This document shows, in pieces, positions 9,229 through 19,300 of a DNA stretch of 64,000 nt. The notes below the pieces were generated by a model. It worked only from the letters and a program-made list of their open reading frames with translations, did no database searches and was not told the DNA's origin. The position numbers and the translations under genes were made by a program. This DNA comes from Candidatus Angelobacter sp. Gp1-AA117 (GTDB lineage Bacteria; Acidobacteriota; Terriglobia; Terriglobales; Acidobacteriaceae), in the NCBI GenBank assembly GCA_003223515.1, contig QHVI01000065.1, forward strand, positions 1-64,000. Reading direction: 5' to 3'. Position 1 is the stretch's first letter, and each line of letters begins with the position of its first letter.

Positions 9229-11819
9229 GACGCCGCAAGCGCATGCTGCACGACCTGGAACGTGACATGGCCGAACACATTGCCATGGAGACCCAGGACA
9301 ATATCGATCGCGGCATGTCACCGGAAGAAGCCCATTACGCGGCCGTGCGCAAGTTCGGCAATGTGGCCCGGCTTACGGAGCAGACCCGTGAGGTATGGAG
9401 TTTTGTCCGGCTGGAGCAGTTGCTACAGGATTTTCGCTACGGCGCCCGCGTGCTGAGAAAGAACGCCAAACTTACGGCGGCCGTTGTCCTGACCCTGGCG
9501 CTCGGGATCGGCGCGAACACCGCCGTGTTCTCCATTGTGAATGCCGTGCTGTTGAAGCCGCTTTCTTTTTCCCATTCCGAACAACTGGTGCAGATCTGGC
9601 GCACTCACGGGAAGGGTTGGACCGGCAGCATGTCAACCAGCGACCTGGGCGACTGGCAGCGCCAGAACAGCACGTTTACGGGCATGGCTGGCTACGCTGC
9701 ACGCAGATTGAGCCTGCAGAACAAATCTGAAGCGCGAGCGTTTGCCGCGGCTCGCGTTTCCACAAATTTCTTTGACGTAATGGAAGCCCCTCTTGCACAG
9801 GGCCGCGGCTTCACCGCAGATGAAGCCACACTTGGACACGAACACGTGGTGGTGCTGGGATATGACCTGTGGGTGCAGGAATTCGGCAGCGACCCCGCTC
9901 TGGTTGGCCGTGATATCCAGATCAGCGAGGAAAACTACACGGTGATCGGCATTGCACCAAAGGGATTCCACTATCCCGACCGGCTGACACAACTCTGGGT
10001 TCCGCTGGCGCCGGTTGGCCCCGAGCTGCGCCGTGATGCCCACGACTTTCTTGTCATCGGGCGGTTGCGTCCCGGAGTTACGCTGGAGCAGGCAACCGCG
10101 CAGCTTGACGCAATCTCAGCGCGCATGGCCAAAGAGTATGCCGAAGACCAAGAATTGGGAGCATTGCTGGTGCCGCTCAAGACCGCCGTGGTGGGATGGA
10201 TGCGCAATGGGCTGCTGGTTGCATTCATCGTGGTCGGCTTCGTCTTCCTGATCGCCTGCGCCAAGGTTGCCACCCTGTTGCTCTCGCGCGCGGCCATGCG
10301 CCGCCGCGAGATCGCCGTGCGTCTTGCTCTTGGCGCGAGCCGTGGCCGTTTGCTCACGCAGTTTCTTGCCGAAGGATTGTTGCTGGCATTCCTGGCCGCC
10401 GCGCCGGCATTTGCCGCAACCCGCTGGACAGTGGCTGGCGTGATTTCAGTCAGCCACAACTATCTCGCTGTTTCGAATCCCGCTGGTGTTGAACCGCGCG
10501 TAGCCGGTTTCACGGTAGGCATCGCCGCGCTTGCTGCCCTGCTGATCTCCCTGGTGGTGGGCTGGGGTTCCACGCGGCTGGGTGTCTCTGAAGTGCTCAA
10601 AGAGAACAGCGCCAGCGTAGCCAGTGGACGCTCCCGAATACGCGCCCAGCGCATCCTGGTGGCGGTGCAGATCGCCTGCGCTTTCCTGTTGCTGGTGGGC
10701 ACCGGCGCGCTGGTGGAAAGCTTCGTGCACCTCTCACGCATCTATCCGGGGTTTGACTCTCATCAGGTGCTTACCATGCGACTGCCGGTTTCTGCAAAAA
10801 AATATTCGCCCCGGCATCCTCTTTCACTGCTGGTAGAGCCGGCAATGGCGCGCATTGCAGCCCTGCCCAGTGTGCAGGCTGCCGGAGTGATTACTTATCT
10901 GCCCATGCAGGCAGTTGGTACCACCTCTGATTTTCGGTTCTCATCTCATCCTGCATCGGGGCAGGATGAATCCTGGGCCGAAGTCCGGGCTGTAAGCTCC
11001 GGTTACTATCGCGCACTTGGTATCCGGCTGCTGCGTGGACGGCTGATTACACCATCCGACTCGGAAGATGCCCCGCGCGTAGCCGTGGTCAATGAAACGT
11101 TTGTCCGGCGGTATTCGCCCGGCCAGGAGATAGTAGGACGGCAAATTTCCATGATCGACGAGCCGCAATGGTTGACCATCGTGGGTGTTGTTGAAGACGC
11201 GCGCCAGGCCGGACGAAATCAGCCGTCGTTGCCGGAACTGGACCTTCCTTACCAGCAATCCACCTGGGCTTATCTCACGGCTACCATGACCCTGGCGGTG
11301 CGCACCCAGAAAGATCCGCTGGCCATGACAAAAGACCTACGGCAGGCCATCAACACCGTTGATCCCGCCCAGGCGGTCTACGGCATTACCACGATGGAAC
11401 AGATCGTGGCCGATTACGAAGGCAACCGCCGCTTCGCGCTCTGGTTGCTGGCAATCTTCTCGTTGCTGGCGCTCGTGCTGGCTTCCGCAGGACTGTTTGC
11501 GCAGCTCTCCTACGCAGTGGCCGAGCGGACGCACGAAATTGGAGTGCGCATCGCTCTGGGCGCCCGCTACCGGCACATCCTGTACATGGTGTTGAAGCAA
11601 GGCGCTCTGCTGGCGGCCACCGGCATGGCTGTGGGTTTGATCGCATCGCTGGCGCTGCTCAAGGTGATCCGTTCGCTGTTGTTCGGCATAGATCCTGCGC
11701 AGCCGGCAGTGATCGCAGCCGCCGGAACTGCGCTCCTGCTGATTGCGCTTCTGGCCTGCTACGCTCCCGCCCGCCGCGCCGCCAGGGTAGACCCGCTCAC
11801 CGCCCTGCGGCATGAATGA
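9225..11819 (+). CDS. ABC transporter permease, MacB/FtsX-like (acidobacterial ADOP type)
   Basis: The 864-residue membrane protein has two FtsX/MacB-type units, each with a periplasmic domain followed by transmembrane helices. The N-terminus ([18 protein letters not shown], then [13 protein letters not shown]) is the cytoplasmic helical lead typical of ADOP permeases. [18 protein letters not shown] marks the first span. [18 protein letters not shown] and [18 protein letters not shown] are the two coupling-helix regions, and the protein ends [17 protein letters not shown]. No ATPase gene is adjacent, as usual for this orphan type. The start at 9225 overlaps the padR stop. The substrate is unknown; MacB relatives export macrolides, peptides or lipoproteins. 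Confidence 0.9.
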   Translation: MRRRKRMLHDLERDMAEHIAMETQDNIDRGMSPEEAHYAAVRKFGNVARLTEQTREVWSFVRLEQLLQDFRYGARVLRKNAKLTAAVVLTLALGIGANTAVFSIVNAVLLKPLSFSHSEQLVQIWRTHGKGWTGSMSTSDLGDWQRQNSTFTGMAGYAARRLSLQNKSEARAFAAARVSTNFFDVMEAPLAQGRGFTADEATLGHEHVVVLGYDLWVQEFGSDPALVGRDIQISEENYTVIGIAPKGFHYPDRLTQLWVPLAPVGPELRRDAHDFLVIGRLRPGVTLEQATAQLDAISARMAKEYAEDQELGALLVPLKTAVVGWMRNGLLVAFIVVGFVFLIACAKVATLLLSRAAMRRREIAVRLALGASRGRLLTQFLAEGLLLAFLAAAPAFAATRWTVAGVISVSHNYLAVSNPAGVEPRVAGFTVGIAALAALLISLVVGWGSTRLGVSEVLKENSASVASGRSRIRAQRILVAVQIACAFLLLVGTGALVESFVHLSRIYPGFDSHQVLTMRLPVSAKKYSPRHPLSLLVEPAMARIAALPSVQAAGVITYLPMQAVGTTSDFRFSSHPASGQDESWAEVRAVSSGYYRALGIRLLRGRLITPSDSEDAPRVAVVNETFVRRYSPGQEIVGRQISMIDEPQWLTIVGVVEDARQAGRNQPSLPELDLPYQQSTWAYLTATMTLAVRTQKDPLAMTKDLRQAINTVDPAQAVYGITTMEQIVADYEGNRRFALWLLAIFSLLALVLASAGLFAQLSYAVAERTHEIGVRIALGARYRHILYMVLKQGALLAATGMAVGLIASLALLKVIRSLLFGIDPAQPAVIAAAGTALLLIALLACYAPARRAARVDPLTALRHE

Positions 11820-12530
11820 GGTGGAAGAGGAAGTTAAACCTGAATCGGGGAATTCTTGTGCTCTGGGTTTTTGCATTGACGCCAATAGCACCAAGAATCT
11901 GCTTGATGTTACATGGCATGATTTTCAGCATGTACTGAGAGCAGATGTTTCAACACGGGAAAACAAAGTGTTAGAGCGTTAGAGTGTTAGGCCCCGCGCC
12001 ATATTGAGGATTTTCCTAACACTTCAAGAATTTCTAACACTTCGAAGCGTTAGGAAGAGATGCGGTTTGTTGAAAAGACCGAGGTAACGGCAGGCTATCG
12101 ACGATCTAACCGGATTTTTCGACGACCTGGAGCGCATTTTCGGCGACCTAAATCCGCCGAGCAATTTAGAAAAAACTACACTTTGCACGAAGCTCTCCTG
12201 ACGGTGACCACCGAAACTACCTGCCGAATACGGACGTGGCTGCATTTCGTAAAGTTGAAAAGTCCCGTGAACCTGTAGGCGTATGGGGCAAATACCACGA
12301 AAGTTTACGCCCTCGCGGATGGCACCGGGACTGTAACGCAATAAACAGTAGCACTAAAGAGCGCCAGCAAGCAAAGAAAATTTGCCCCCCAAATTTTCCT
12401 GGGGGCATGAAATCGTGCAGAAGATTGGATAAGGCAGAAAGACCCCAGAAATTCTTCGCCGGTTGGGAACGAATTTGATTGTTAGCAATACAGAGGAAGG
12501 GAGTAAGCGGAGGGAAACCGCCAGAAATAA
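11820..12530. other. Gene-poor spacer with inverted TTAGAGTGTTAGG-type repeats
   Basis: About 710 bases without a credible gene. At 11968-12054 several GTGTTAG/CTAACAC units occur in both orientations and could fold. TGCCCCC/TGGGGGCA at about 12383-12407 forms a small hairpin. 12450-12498 (GAATTCTTCGC...GTTAGCAATACAGAGGA) is a partial copy of the dispersed repeat found at 60950-61000. The spacer may hold remnants of lost genes, but none is recognisable. Confidence 0.5.
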
Positions 12531-12565
12531 CTGATGCCGTACAGTTCGCATCTGTACGGCATCAG
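12531..12565 (-). terminator. Terminator hairpin after the phosphoesterase pseudogene
   Basis: A perfect 14-bp stem (CTGATGCCGTACAG / CTGTACGGCATCAG) with a seven-base loop lies just beyond the minus-strand stop at 12592. The minus strand continues TTATTTCT, a weak U tract. Confidence 0.7.
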
Positions 12566-12591
12566 TGTGAGTCAACGACGCGCGAGAGGCC

Positions 12592-13564
12592 CTAGCGGTC
12601 GTTGTCATCTCTGTCGTGATGATCTTGGTCGCGGTCGAAATGGAACATATCGAAAAGATCGCTCACGGCAGGGCTGTTCAAAGGCATATAGAGATTGGCA
12701 GGGGCGGCAATCGGGTTGGGCAGATTGTCGCGGCTGCGTGCGGTCAGGGGTTTCAGATGCCAGTTGCGCTCGATGAATTTCAGGAACGAGGCGTGATCGG
12801 CGTAGATGTGGCTGATGTGTCCTCCCCTGGTGAAGGGTGAGACGATGATCATGGGAATGCGCGGCCCATCGCCGAAGAAATCGAGAGGCTGCATGTATCC
12901 GGAGTCATAGTAGCCGCCGCCTTCGTCGAAGGTAATAAAGAAGGCGGTGCTCTCGGCCAGTTCAGGGTGGGCCTTCAGGCCATCGAGAACGCGCTGCACG
13001 ATGCCTTCGAAGATATCGAGCTTGGAGCTGGCAGGATGGCCGTCGCCAAAGCTATCCGGCTTCAGGTAGGAAACCGCAGGCAGATGGCCATGGCTGAGTT
13101 CATCAAAGAAATCAGTAGCGTCTTTGATATGTGCCTTGCGCTGCACCGGGTCGCCCATGATGGAGGTGGCGTACTGGAAGGGATTGCAGATGTCGCAATA
13201 CCAGTCACCGCCGGTGCCGATCAGCACATCAACGGGATCGATAGCTGACGAGGTTGATTGTCTGCAGGGAAAATTGTCTGACCAGATCGGCATGCGGTCC
13301 GGGTGTTCCATCCGCGTTGATGATGCCCCTGGAGAGCAGGTTAGACACGGTGCCATGTTTCGGGACATAGGTGGCATAGATATTATCGAAGGTGCGGTTT
13401 TCGCCAATGATGACGATGACGTGTTTGATGGGCGTTGCGGTGGCCCGCTCTTCTGCGCTCCGGGAGCCGTCTTCGCTCCAGGCCTGATTAAGCAGCAGCA
13501 TCAGCATAGCAAGGGAAAGACTTAACCCTGCCTGCCACTTCTGGGGGGTGCGCCTGAATACCAT
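12592..13564 (-). pseudogene. Secreted phosphoesterase (acid phosphatase / phospholipase C family), internally deleted
   Basis: Two minus-strand frames give the two ends of one phosphoesterase (PF04185-type). The N-terminal part starts at 13564 after GGAGGAAGT and has a signal peptide. It then shows IKHVIVIIGENRTFDNIY and PHADLVRQFSL before running out of frame at about 13250. The C-terminal part has CNPFQYATSIMGDP, SKLDIFEG, FITFDEGGGYYDSGYM and FLKFIERNW. Relatives carry a long middle section (by recollection a couple of hundred residues or more) that is absent here, and the join is also frameshifted. The metal-site N-terminus and C-terminus are thus present but not in one reading frame. 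It lies beside a broken pstS, so this was probably a phosphate-acquisition locus. Confidence 0.82.
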
Positions 13565-13708
13565 ACTTCCTCCGTTGATTGGCTTTCTGTGCTTCGCGAA
13601 CGAAGCAGAGGAAAGCCTAGCGGCTGGAGATTGACAGGGCGTGAACCCTTTGTTAATGCTGGATGAATTCATGGACGAGCGAGAGTGCGTGGGTGTGGAA
13701 AAGCAGCA

Positions 13709-14299
13709 CATCCGGATTTACCGCAGTGGTTCAACGAATATCACAAGGCGCACTCCGATATTCAGATCAACTATCAGTCGATCGGCAGCGGCGGCGGCAT
13801 CCGGCAGCTTCAGGCCGGCACCGGGGATTTCGGCGCCAGCGACGGCCCGATGACGGATGAACACTGTGGGCATTGGCGCGAAGGGTAATGAAGGAGTTGC
13901 GGGAATGGTGCGGCAGATGGATGGAGCCATCGGTTCTGTTGAGCTCATCTACGCTCTGCAGAACAATATTTCCTATGTTAGCATCAAAAATGCTTCCGGA
14001 GATTTTGTGAAGGCAAGTCTTGAAAGCACCACAGCGGCCGCTGCGTCACTGAAGAGTATGCCGTCAGACTTCCGCGTCTCCATTACCAACGCTCCGGGAA
14101 AAACGCTTACCCAATCGCAAGCTTTACCTGGCTGCTGATTCCCGTGCACGCCAAAGATGCCAATAAAGGCAAGATGATCAAAGAGTTCATTAGCTGGATG
14201 CTGAGCGAAGGCCAGTCCATGACTTCCTCTCTCAGCTATGCGCCTTTGCCGCAAAGGGCGGTCGAAAAAGAGAAGGCTGCTCTCGCCCAGATCAAGTAG
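13709..14299 (+). pseudogene. pstS: Phosphate-binding protein PstS, remnant with deletion and frameshifts
   Basis: Three plus-strand segments in alternating frames align in order with PstS. The first has QWFNEYHKAH, INYQSIGSGGGIRQLQAG and FGASDGPMTDE (frame 2). The second has VGIGAKGNEGVAGMVRQ, SVELIYALQN and MPSDFRVSITNAPGK (frame 3). The third has SFTWLLIPVHAKDANKG and SYAPLPQRAVEKEKAA (frame 2 again, to TAG at 14297-14299). The signal peptide and the stretch between MTDE and VGIG, normally well over a hundred residues, are missing. The remains are too damaged to make a functional binding protein. No pstC, pstA or pstB is nearby. Confidence 0.85.
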
Positions 14300-14352
14300 T
14301 TTGCCCCTCGCGAGAGAGCACGCAATTTATTCATAAGGAGACACAAGGAGAG

Positions 14353-15975
14353 ATGATGCCAGGTTCGAAACTCGCCGTTATTGTGCTCGCGCTGGGGCTG
14401 ATGTGCTCTGCCCAGTCGAGCGCCCCAAAGACTGCCGCCAAAATTCGGGCAGCGAATGCTACCGCGGTGAAGGCGACAGTAAAAAGGGCAAAAGCCCGTC
14501 ATTCGCCTGCGGCCGCACCCATGCCTGCGCCAGCCCCACCCGCTGCTACTGCTGAAGAAGTACGCCTGCTGCGGGAAGCGATGGCCCAGCAGCAGGAGCA
14601 ACTCAAGCAGCTTCAGCAGGCCATGGCCCAGCGGGACAGCCGGATTGAGCAGCTCACGCAGCAACTGCATGTCACCCCACCGGCAGTCAGTGGCGGTGAG
14701 AGCACCTCGAGTGCTTCTGCCATTCAGGATGAAACGATCAAAAGTCTCCAGGCTGACGTGGCCGACCTCAAGCTGAATCAGACCAACAGTGCGCTCAGCA
14801 CCCAGGAAGACCAGAAGCGCGTCTCGGCGGTGGAGGGAGTGCTGGGGCGCTTTCGCTTCAATGGCGACGTGCGTGTCCGCCAGGAAGATTTCTTCCAGGA
14901 TTTCAACGGCTGCGTTAGGCCCAGTTGCGCACCCCGTTTTCGCGAGCGCATTCGCCTGCGCTTTGGCGTGGATGGAAGAATCAATGAGGATTTCACCGCA
15001 GGTCTTTACGTAGCTTCAGGCGTCCTGACCGATCCTGTCTCCACCAATGAAACGCTTACCAACTTCTTCGAAAAAAAGACCATTGGATTTGACCGTGGAT
15101 TTATTACTTACAATCCAGTGAAGCACAAGTGGCTCTCGCTTACTGGTGGAAAGTTCGCCTACACGTGGAACCGCACTTCGGTCACGCTCGATCCTGACTT
15201 GAATCCTGAAGGCTTCAGCGAGAAGCTCTCATGGGATATCAACAATGCGGGTTTTGTGAAGAACTTCACGGCGATGGGCATGCAGCTCTTCTTCAACGAA
15301 GTGAGCAAAGGCGTGGATTCATTCGCCGCTGGTGGACAGGTTTCCTCGCGGCTGCAGTTGGGACATCTCTGGACCATGACGCCTTCTTATACGGCCCTCA
15401 ATTGGCGCAACATTGATTCGATTCTGAATGCCGCGCCCGCAGTGACTGGCAATGCCACGGTGGGCCCGTTTGCTCCCAACGGACTGACGAACGCGACCTT
15501 CACTGACGCTGCAGGCAACCGGCACGTCCTGTCGCAATTCCTGTATTCAGATTTGATCATCAATAATGTGATCAAAACGCCCATGCCCCGATTCCCCTTC
15601 AACCTGACCGGTGAGTACCTGGTGAACACCCGTGCTGCCACTAATCGTTCTCACGTGTACTACGTGGAAGGTGGACTCGGACAGCAGAGGAACAAGGGCG
15701 ACTGGAATTTCGGCTACGCCTTTCTGCGCCAGGAGCAGGATTCGGTCATCGGCTCCTTCAATGAGAGTGACCAGCGCGCACCCACCAACGTATTGCAGCA
15801 CCATCTCTACCTGCAATACAAGCTGCGCCAGAACCTGCAACTCGCCTTTACGCAGTGGATTGGCCGCACTCTGGATGTGAGGCTGCAAAACGCTGCTAAG
15901 GCCACCGGCCTGCCGGCAGGCCGCCAGGATCCTTTCCTGAACCGCCTGCAGTTCGACGCCATTTACAGCTTCTAA
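14353..15975 (+). CDS. Outer-membrane porin (Porin_5-like) with coiled-coil N-terminus
   Basis: The 540-residue protein has a signal peptide (cleavage after about residue 22), an Ala/Pro-rich linker, and a coiled coil of about 70 residues (EEVRLLREAMAQQQEQLKQL onward). A long aromatic-rich beta-barrel region follows, ending in FDAIYSF. The terminal Phe is the usual Bam recognition signal. A coiled coil before the barrel is seen in trimeric porins that contact peptidoglycan. AAGGAGACACAAGGAGAG precedes the ATG at 14353; the next ATG (14356) is equally possible. It sits after the pstS remnant, so a role in phosphate or oligosaccharide uptake is possible but not shown. Confidence 0.8.
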   Translation: MMPGSKLAVIVLALGLMCSAQSSAPKTAAKIRAANATAVKATVKRAKARHSPAAAPMPAPAPPAATAEEVRLLREAMAQQQEQLKQLQQAMAQRDSRIEQLTQQLHVTPPAVSGGESTSSASAIQDETIKSLQADVADLKLNQTNSALSTQEDQKRVSAVEGVLGRFRFNGDVRVRQEDFFQDFNGCVRPSCAPRFRERIRLRFGVDGRINEDFTAGLYVASGVLTDPVSTNETLTNFFEKKTIGFDRGFITYNPVKHKWLSLTGGKFAYTWNRTSVTLDPDLNPEGFSEKLSWDINNAGFVKNFTAMGMQLFFNEVSKGVDSFAAGGQVSSRLQLGHLWTMTPSYTALNWRNIDSILNAAPAVTGNATVGPFAPNGLTNATFTDAAGNRHVLSQFLYSDLIINNVIKTPMPRFPFNLTGEYLVNTRAATNRSHVYYVEGGLGQQRNKGDWNFGYAFLRQEQDSVIGSFNESDQRAPTNVLQHHLYLQYKLRQNLQLAFTQWIGRTLDVRLQNAAKATGLPAGRQDPFLNRLQFDAIYSF

Positions 15976-15990
15976 TCAACGGCAGTCAAC

Positions 15991-16024
15991 ACAGCGCCGG
16001 GCCTATTTGCCCGGCGCTGTGTTT
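15991..16024 (+). terminator. Intrinsic terminator of the porin gene
   Basis: An 11-bp stem (ACAGCGCCGGG / CCCGGCGCTGT) is followed by GTTTT, 15 bases after the porin stop. Confidence 0.85.
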
Positions 16025-16090
16025 TGCGTGCCATGCAGGACATGCCTAACGTTACCCATCGGTGTTCCGCCGTCATTAACCCATCTCCAC

Positions 16091-16122
16091 AAAAAAAAGC
16101 CGGGCATCAGCCCGGCTTTTTC
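16091..16122. terminator. Second, bidirectional terminator
   Basis: An A8 run, GCCGGG-CATCAG-CCCGGC and a T5 run form a symmetrical hairpin that can stop transcription from either side, between convergent genes. Confidence 0.8.
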
Positions 16123-16233
16123 GTTGGAATTCATTTCCCTCAGCATTTCTCGGCGGAATCACATCCCTAATCGGAGCTTTTTGATCTGGATTTATCAGGC
16201 ACCAAATCAAGATTGTTTACCTCAAAATACAAC

Positions 16234-16285
16234 GGGCCGCATCTTCCTCAGCTCTACCGTGGATGGCTGAAGAAGGATGCGGCCC
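16234..16285 (-). terminator. Long hairpin downstream of the 1344-aa protein gene
   Basis: GGGCCGCATCTTCCTCAGC pairs with GCTGAAGAAGGATGCGGCCC with one irregularity, making a stem of about 19 bp. It lies 51 bases beyond the minus-strand stop. No strong U tract is present, so it may be an mRNA-end stabiliser or a terminator. Confidence 0.55.
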
Positions 16286-16335
16286 TTGCGTTTAATGCAG
16301 TGCGGTCTTGCTGCACCACATTAAACTGCCGGCTC

Positions 16336-19300
16336 CTACTCGAAGCTCACAGCCTGCACCGCGAGACTGATCTTTGACCAGTCGGGCACAGCTACGACCA
16401 GGTCGTGCTGCGTGGGCAGGTTTACCCCGGTTGCACTCTGGTTCTGCGGCGTTTTGGTCACCTTGTCTACAGCGAAGGCGCGAACATCGACGGTGCGCGC
16501 GCTGCTGCGGTTGCCCATGCGTACCAGTGAAAGGTCGGGCGATACGGTCAGATCAACGTCTGCTCCGGGCGCCGCGCCTGCACCGGTGATGGCCAGGGCT
16601 CGTGCCTGACCATTCACGTTGCGGCAGATGGTCAGATTAAACGTCTTGTCCGCAGCGGGGGTAAAGCGTACTTGTGTACCGTCCGCGCTGACGGCAAGGT
16701 GGTCTTCATGTCCGGGAACCGTGGCCACGTTCTCCAGTACCAGCGAGCCGTGGTCGGGCATGACAGATGTATAGGTGTAGGTTCCGGTACCGTTGCCGGT
16801 GATCTTGCGGGTCAGCGCTGAACCGACCGGCAGCATGTACATGTTCTTCATCAGGTAGCACGGATGGCTTCCGGGAATCTCCGAGAGAATCTGGTTCCCG
16901 AAGCTTCCAGTACGCGCACCGGTTTCGTTTGTGACCTGAAGGTCGGCCGGTGAGAGCAGGAAGTCAATCACGAAGGTGGTCAGCCCCAGAGGCCCGCTGA
17001 AAGGCAGGTCATGATCGGCGAGGTTGTAGTCGCCATTGGTCCATTCGCCCAGGGTGATGCCATCGTCCGAGGTGAATTCCGGACTGCCTGAGTCAGGGAA
17101 GTACTTGAATACCAGTTGGCCGTTTTTCTTGCTGAATTCGAGGCGGCAGTTCTGCGAAGACGGATGGTTGCAGTCCCAGACAAAAAGTTGCACGCCATCG
17201 AGATCGTCAATTGTGGTTGTTCCATCGGCTGAGAGCTTCGGGCCGGGATGTCCCTTGGGATAAACGAAGCGCCACGGCATCACGCAGTGGGAGTCGCTCA
17301 ATTTATCGAAGTACCCCGAATCCCAGATCTCACCCGAGGGGATGAAGAAGAGGATAGGAGCATTCTGGCGGTCGCATCCGCGCAGGAAGGTGGCTTCGAT
17401 TTCGCGCGCTGTCTTCTCTATGCGCGATATGCCTTCACGTCCCTGATCGTGGAAGTGCAGCAGGCTCTCGCGGCTCAGCAGTTTTCCGTGGATCGCCGTG
17501 AGCTTGGTGCGCATGCCGTCTTCCGTAAGGAGATGCGTGTCAGTCCTGCCCGACCAGAGGTTATCGGCCACAGTGGAGGCCAGCGAGGTGCAGAAGCCCG
17601 TAGCCAGACCACCATGTCCTTTGCCTTTGAGGAAGTAGGTGTAGAAGCCGAAGAACGCGGCGGTCAGAATGGGATGGCCGAAGATCGGATCAAGCAATTC
17701 ATGCCACACCTCTGCCGTTCCAAACGTGTCTTCAAACGTGCCCCATGAGGGAGCACCCTGGGTGAAGTTGGGGAAGGTGTAATTATTCACGCCCCAGGCG
17801 AACGGAATTTCCAGGATGAGCGGCTTGGTCGCGCTGCGCGAGTTGCTGACAAATCCATCAGGATTCCGCACCTGCACCGTGACTGTGCCTCCGGCTGAAC
17901 CGCTTCCGCCGGTGCCCGGCATGTTGAAGCTGAGGTTGGTCTTGCCGGCTACAGTTGCCGGAGCAGCAGTGCCGTCGATGAGCACCGAAGCTCCATTCTC
18001 AAATGCATGGCCGGTCAGAGAAATCGATACGCCCGGAGAGAGCACAACAGTAAAGGCATCGAGCTGTGGCTTGATGTTTACGGTAAGCCGGTTGCTTTCC
18101 GTGCCATCCTGCCGTCGCACCGTGATTGATTTCGCTCCACCATCGATGGTGAGCGGAATCGTGATCGAGATACTCTGGTCCAGATTCACAGTCGGCGTGA
18201 ATGGAGTTCCATCGAGAATCACACGATCATTCGTGGTGAAGGCGCTTCCCCGCAGAGTGAGCGTGTCACCCGGGAAGGCGTCCGTGGGTGTGAGCTGCGA
18301 GAGCCACGGACGAGTCAGCAACTGGTTCCAGGCATCTTCTGAGAATTCGAAGAAGCTGATCTGTCCATCGGCGCCGGCCAATTGAGCCTTGTTTCCTGCG
18401 CGTCCGGGCTGTCCCTGTGCGCCGTTGTGTCCGTTGCGGGCATTGGTGCAGACTTCGCCATTACCGCTGCGTCCGCCTCTGCCACCCAAGCCACCCTGGC
18501 CGCCATCGCCGCCATCACCGGTCTGGCCACCCTGGTTCTTCATCTTGAAGCTCTTGCTGGTCACGGTTGACGCCAGCGTACCCTGGAGCGTGCCGATGGT
18601 GATGTCGGCACCGTTGCCGCCATTGCCGCCGCGTCCGCCGGGACCGCCATTGCCGCCGTCACCACCGTCGCCGCCGTCACCGGCGCCTGACCAGCAATGC
18701 CAGCCGAAGAACCACCACTTCTCGCCGCCATGACCGTCACCGCCGCTGCCGCCGGCTCCGCCACGCTGTCCTGTTCCAGCTTTGCGGCCGTTTTCGCCAT
18801 CAAGATCGACGTTAGGAATAGCAGTCATCGTCTTGACCCACATCTCGATAGATGGAGCATTTCTTCCCCGCGCTCCATCGATGCCGCTTTCACCAGAGCG
18901 GGCGCTGGCGCCATCCAGACCATTGCGGGAATCCGGCTTGGTCTGCACTCCTGACCATCCACGGCCATTCAAATCAGGATTATCCAGGCGTGGCGGAGTG
19001 CTGCCACCCGGTTGTGCCCAGGTGATGGAAGCATTGGGACCGCAAATGACTTCTTCAGCGATGATGTACAGCTTGGTGACCGCCGGATCAACAAGCAAAC
19101 GCGTCTGGGTAAGATCCAGCGTGTGAGCAATGATGACTGCGCTGTCAATGGGAATTGTCTTGACGAACAGGAAACGCGGAGCAGGAGCGCTGATCATGGG
19201 CCACTGGACAGGCGCTGCCGCATGAATCCTGTCGAGCAGGGAAGCGTCAAGCAGCTTAGTCTCAGTGGGAGTGATCTGCAGCGCGTGCGTGAGCAGAGTC

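Noticed and set aside
12060-12278. 72-aa plus-strand ORF in the long spacer
   Set aside because: No ribosome site, unusual composition and no recognisable similarity; the region looks like decayed spacer.
18389-18733. Proline-rich plus-strand ORF (114 aa)
   Set aside because: It is the antisense reading of the glycine-rich GGxGG region of the 16336-20370 gene; GGC/GCC bias creates the open frame.
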